64,000 bases of DNA from assembly GCF_014836845.1 (NCBI RefSeq), contig NZ_JACSQA010000001.1:124001-188000 (forward strand), in the 5' to 3' direction. Positions 63,230 through 64,000 of the stretch are shown here, one piece after another (position 1 is the first letter of the stretch; the number at the start of each line of letters is the position of its first letter). Origin of the DNA: Ureibacillus galli. GTDB taxonomy: Bacteria > Bacillota > Bacilli > Bacillales_A > Planococcaceae. A model generated the notes under the pieces. That model had not been told where the DNA came from. It did not search any database and saw only the letters and a list, made by a program, of their open reading frames with translations. Both the position numbers and the translations under genes were made by a program.

Positions 63230-64000
63230 TTAAGAACCATTCCTTCAGCTTCTCTTCTTCATTTTCTACATATCCATTTAAAACCGCTATCATTGCTGCA
63301 TCAAGTGCCACTTTAATCCATGGTCCTCTTTTTTTATTGGTCCAATTAATGAGATGGTTTCCATTAATCGCCAAGTCATCAACTTTTTGAATTGGCAAAT
63401 TTTCTTTTACTTTTGCAATATCATCCTTTGAAAAGGAAATGGTATGATTTTGCCATACAGCGAAATCATAGGCAGTTTCTAAAACCGTTAAGTCATTGGA
63501 AAAATAATCCATTAATGTCCACTTTTGTAGTAAACCATCGTATAAATTTAAAACATCTCGTATAAATGTTTTTTCTTTTTTGGACAATCGGTAAAATTCA
63601 AAGATATGTTGAATATCCTCTCGATTTAATAAACATAAATAAGCCCACCCAACTTCCGGCTTACTAGCTCGAAATTCCTTCCAACATTTAAGGTGATCTC
63701 TAAAGTTTCCCACTAAATAATGGGCTAATTTACTTACAACAAGGAACTTTAATCCATCATAAACATAATCACTTTTCCAAATTTTAGACAATTCCATTGT
63801 AATCCGTTCTTTTGCTATAAAATCGATTAAATCACTGTCAATTTGAATTGCCTTTAACGTTTTTTCTTCAATAGTAAATCCTAGTTGAGCACTAAATCGA
63901 ATAGCTCTAAGCATTCTCAGTGCATCTTCTCGAAAGCGAACATTCGGATCTCCGACTGCACGTATAACTTTCTTTTCAATATCCTCTTGACCGCCAAATA
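63207..64000 (-). CDS. cca: CCA-adding tRNA nucleotidyltransferase Cca (5' part outside window)
   Basis: The C-terminal part of the class II CCA-adding enzyme. The frame runs off the right edge, where the residues read FGGQEDIEKKVIRAVGDPNVRFREDALRMLRAIRFSAQLGF; this spans motif C to motif E (EDALRMLRAIRF) in the neck domain. The catalytic GxxVRD and DxD motifs lie beyond the window. The remaining 200 residues are the helical body and tail that grip the tRNA. It adds or repairs the 3' CCA of tRNAs and lies upstream of birA, as in B. subtilis. Confidence 0.95.
   Translation of the reverse strand, partial: FGGQEDIEKKVIRAVGDPNVRFREDALRMLRAIRFSAQLGFTIEEKTLKAIQIDSDLIDFIAKERITMELSKIWKSDYVYDGLKFLVVSKLAHYLVGNFRDHLKCWKEFRASKPEVGWAYLCLLNREDIQHIFEFYRLSKKEKTFIRDVLNLYDGLLQKWTLMDYFSNDLTVLETAYDFAVWQNHTISFSKDDIAKVKENLPIQKVDDLAINGNHLINWTNKKRGPWIKVALDAAMIAVLNGYVENEEEKLKEWFLNDFNDQR

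Overview
The window looks like chromosome from a low-GC Gram-positive of the order Bacillales. The best guess is a Planococcaceae/Caryophanaceae-type genome (Ureibacillus, Lysinibacillus, Solibacillus and relatives). This rests on gene order: the right half reproduces the Bacillus subtilis block cca-birA-panBCD-dinG-ypmB-aspB-asnS-dnaD-nth-ypoC-ponA-recU-yppE-mrfA-mrfB-gpsB-rnpB-ypsC almost gene for gene. AT-rich intergenic DNA, strong AGGAGG ribosome binding sites, TTG/GTG starts, a class B RNase P RNA and a type II pantothenate kinase (coaW) agree. I could not confirm the genus. I see no prophage, insertion sequence, CRISPR array, tRNA or rRNA.

Left part (1-24.9 kb). A truncated NlpC/P60 cell-wall hydrolase opens the window, followed by small accessory genes (NTF2-like, HD phosphohydrolase, DoxX). 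The complete ribose operon rbsRKDACB is on the minus strand (3.08-8.73 kb), with two LacI-type operators in front of rbsR. A TIMP/NTR-like surface protein, a membrane-anchored MutS-like ATPase, a GNAT acetyltransferase, an HXXEE membrane protein and a cold-shock gene come next. An aminobenzoyl-glutamate-type import and cleavage operon (AbgT transporter plus two M20 amidohydrolases) is read divergently from an unusual regulator. HIT, VOC, YbaK-type editing, stand-alone CoaB-like, SEC-C, zinc-finger, RNase H-like and coaW genes follow.

Middle (25-43.6 kb). This holds a DnaQ-type exonuclease, a YisP-like prenyl-diphosphate protein, dsdA, a YqxD-family gene that appears to start at ATT, pepF, a malic enzyme, and the double dynamin dynA with a downstream sulfurtransferase. 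A Fur-box-preceded 27-residue membrane peptide, cheX, a PH-domain protein, the Fe-S helicase ypvA, the rRNA methyltransferase ypsC, rnpB and gpsB complete it.

Right (43.8-64 kb). This part covers DNA repair and recombination (mrfAB, recU, nth, dinG), cell-wall synthesis (ponA), replication initiation (dnaD), translation (asnS, cca), aspartate transamination (aspB) and pantothenate synthesis (panBCD). The biotin ligase birA also lies here. With coaW and the CoaB-like gene, the window carries much of the route from aspartate-derived beta-alanine towards coenzyme A.

I found no clear multi-gene novel defence or biosynthetic system. The most interesting items are small: the Fur-linked micropeptide, the ATT start, the SEC-C protein with a TFIIB/cyclin-like C-terminus, the membrane MutS-like ATPase, the abg-linked regulator, and the structured intergenic DNA between birA and panB.
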